A DNA stretch of 5,735 nucleotides. Source: an archaeon. Lineage in GTDB: Archaea > Asgardarchaeota > Hermodarchaeia > Hermodarchaeales > Hermodarchaeaceae. Below the pieces are notes generated by a model. The model did not search any database, was not told the origin of the DNA, and saw nothing but the letters and a program-made list of their open reading frames with translations. Below are positions 5,556 to 5,735 of the stretch, piece by piece (position 1 is the first letter of the stretch; every line of letters starts with the position of its first letter). The stretch lies in assembly GCA_016550485.1 (NCBI GenBank), contig JABXGV010000243.1, positions 1 to 5,735 of the forward strand. Reading direction: 5' to 3'. Both the position numbers and the translations under genes were made by a program.

Positions 5556-5735
5556 TTGGCTCCGAATAGTGTCTTTACAGTTACACTAGAATTGCTCTGC
5601 GTTATCAGTCCCTTTATCGTTGCACACAAAACTGACATTTGTTACCTCATTAGCGGTGGGCCTTGTGGGGACAGTTCCGAACTCCTGTTTGAGAAGAAGT
5701 GGCTGATTCCGGCGATACAGCAGTTATTCGTCTCC
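5556..5735 (+). CDS. Possible partial gene open to the right edge, unknown product
   Basis: After an in-frame TAA (5553-5555) this frame stays open for 60 codons to the window edge. TTG at 5556 is the first possible start. The conceptual product, from residue 2, begins APNSVFTVTLELLCVISPF and includes ISGGPCGDSSELLFEKKW, which has ordinary amino-acid composition with hydrophobic strands. I do not recognise it. The competing forward frames and the minus strand are broken by stops. The weak point is the start: the nearest Shine-Dalgarno-like sequence (5530-5539) is about 16 bases away, too far for normal initiation. The N-terminus may therefore be misplaced or degraded, or the frame may be open by chance. 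If real, it could be a sixth gene of the cluster. Confidence 0.3.
   Translation, partial: MAPNSVFTVTLELLCVISPFIVAHKTDICYLISGGPCGDSSELLFEKKWLIPAIQQLFVS

Noticed and set aside
5567..5588. Small hairpin TAGTGT/ACACTA as a terminator
   Set aside because: The stem is only 6 base pairs with a 10-base loop, with no T-tract after it.
1..5735. Insertion sequence, CRISPR array, tRNA or rRNA
   Set aside because: I saw no transposase or integrase motifs, no regularly spaced repeats, and no tRNA- or rRNA-like sequence.

Overview
The window is a bacterial accessory region that looks like a compact DNA-processing or defence cassette, with fragments of neighbouring genes at both edges. Strong GGAGG-type ribosome binding sites, sigma-A/sigma-70 style promoters (TTGACA with TATAAT-like boxes), ATG starts and mid-range base composition fit a bacterium such as a Clostridia-type Firmicute or a Chloroflexota/Dehalococcoidia member. 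The SRPBCC protein at the left edge reminds me of Chloroflexota sequences, but this is a weak guess.

Layout. Positions 1-394, minus strand: a nearly complete SRPBCC (START-like) ligand-binding protein, cut by the left edge. Positions 395-674: an AT-rich intergenic region with two divergent promoters and an inverted repeat that overlaps the -35 box of the rightward promoter. Positions 675-5490, plus strand: five consecutive genes, namely a 66-aa acidic helical protein, a 724-aa Rad50/SMC-like ABC ATPase with a CPxC zinc hook, a 171-aa Hjc-like PD-(D/E)XK nuclease that overlaps the ATPase stop codon by one base, a 421-aa RadA/Sms-like ATPase without the usual N-terminal zinc finger, and a 167-aa HNH-fold protein with altered metal ligands. 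Positions 5491-5735: no clear gene, except a reading frame open to the right edge that may start near 5556.

How the genes may work together. The first three genes are tightly packed (12-base gap, then a 1-base overlap) and resemble the logic of ABC-three-component/Lamassu-type systems: a small partner, a Rad50-like sensor ATPase and a nuclease effector. The last two (RadA-like and HNH) follow a 106-base gap and form a second pair. Taken together the set reads like a branched-DNA toolkit: a Rad50-like end or structure sensor, a Holliday-junction-resolvase-like nuclease, a RadA-like branch-migration ATPase and an HNH protein. I infer that it may recognise and process recombination or replication intermediates of invading DNA. 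I do not recognise this five-gene combination as a named system. The domain calls are well supported by motifs, while the defence role is inference.
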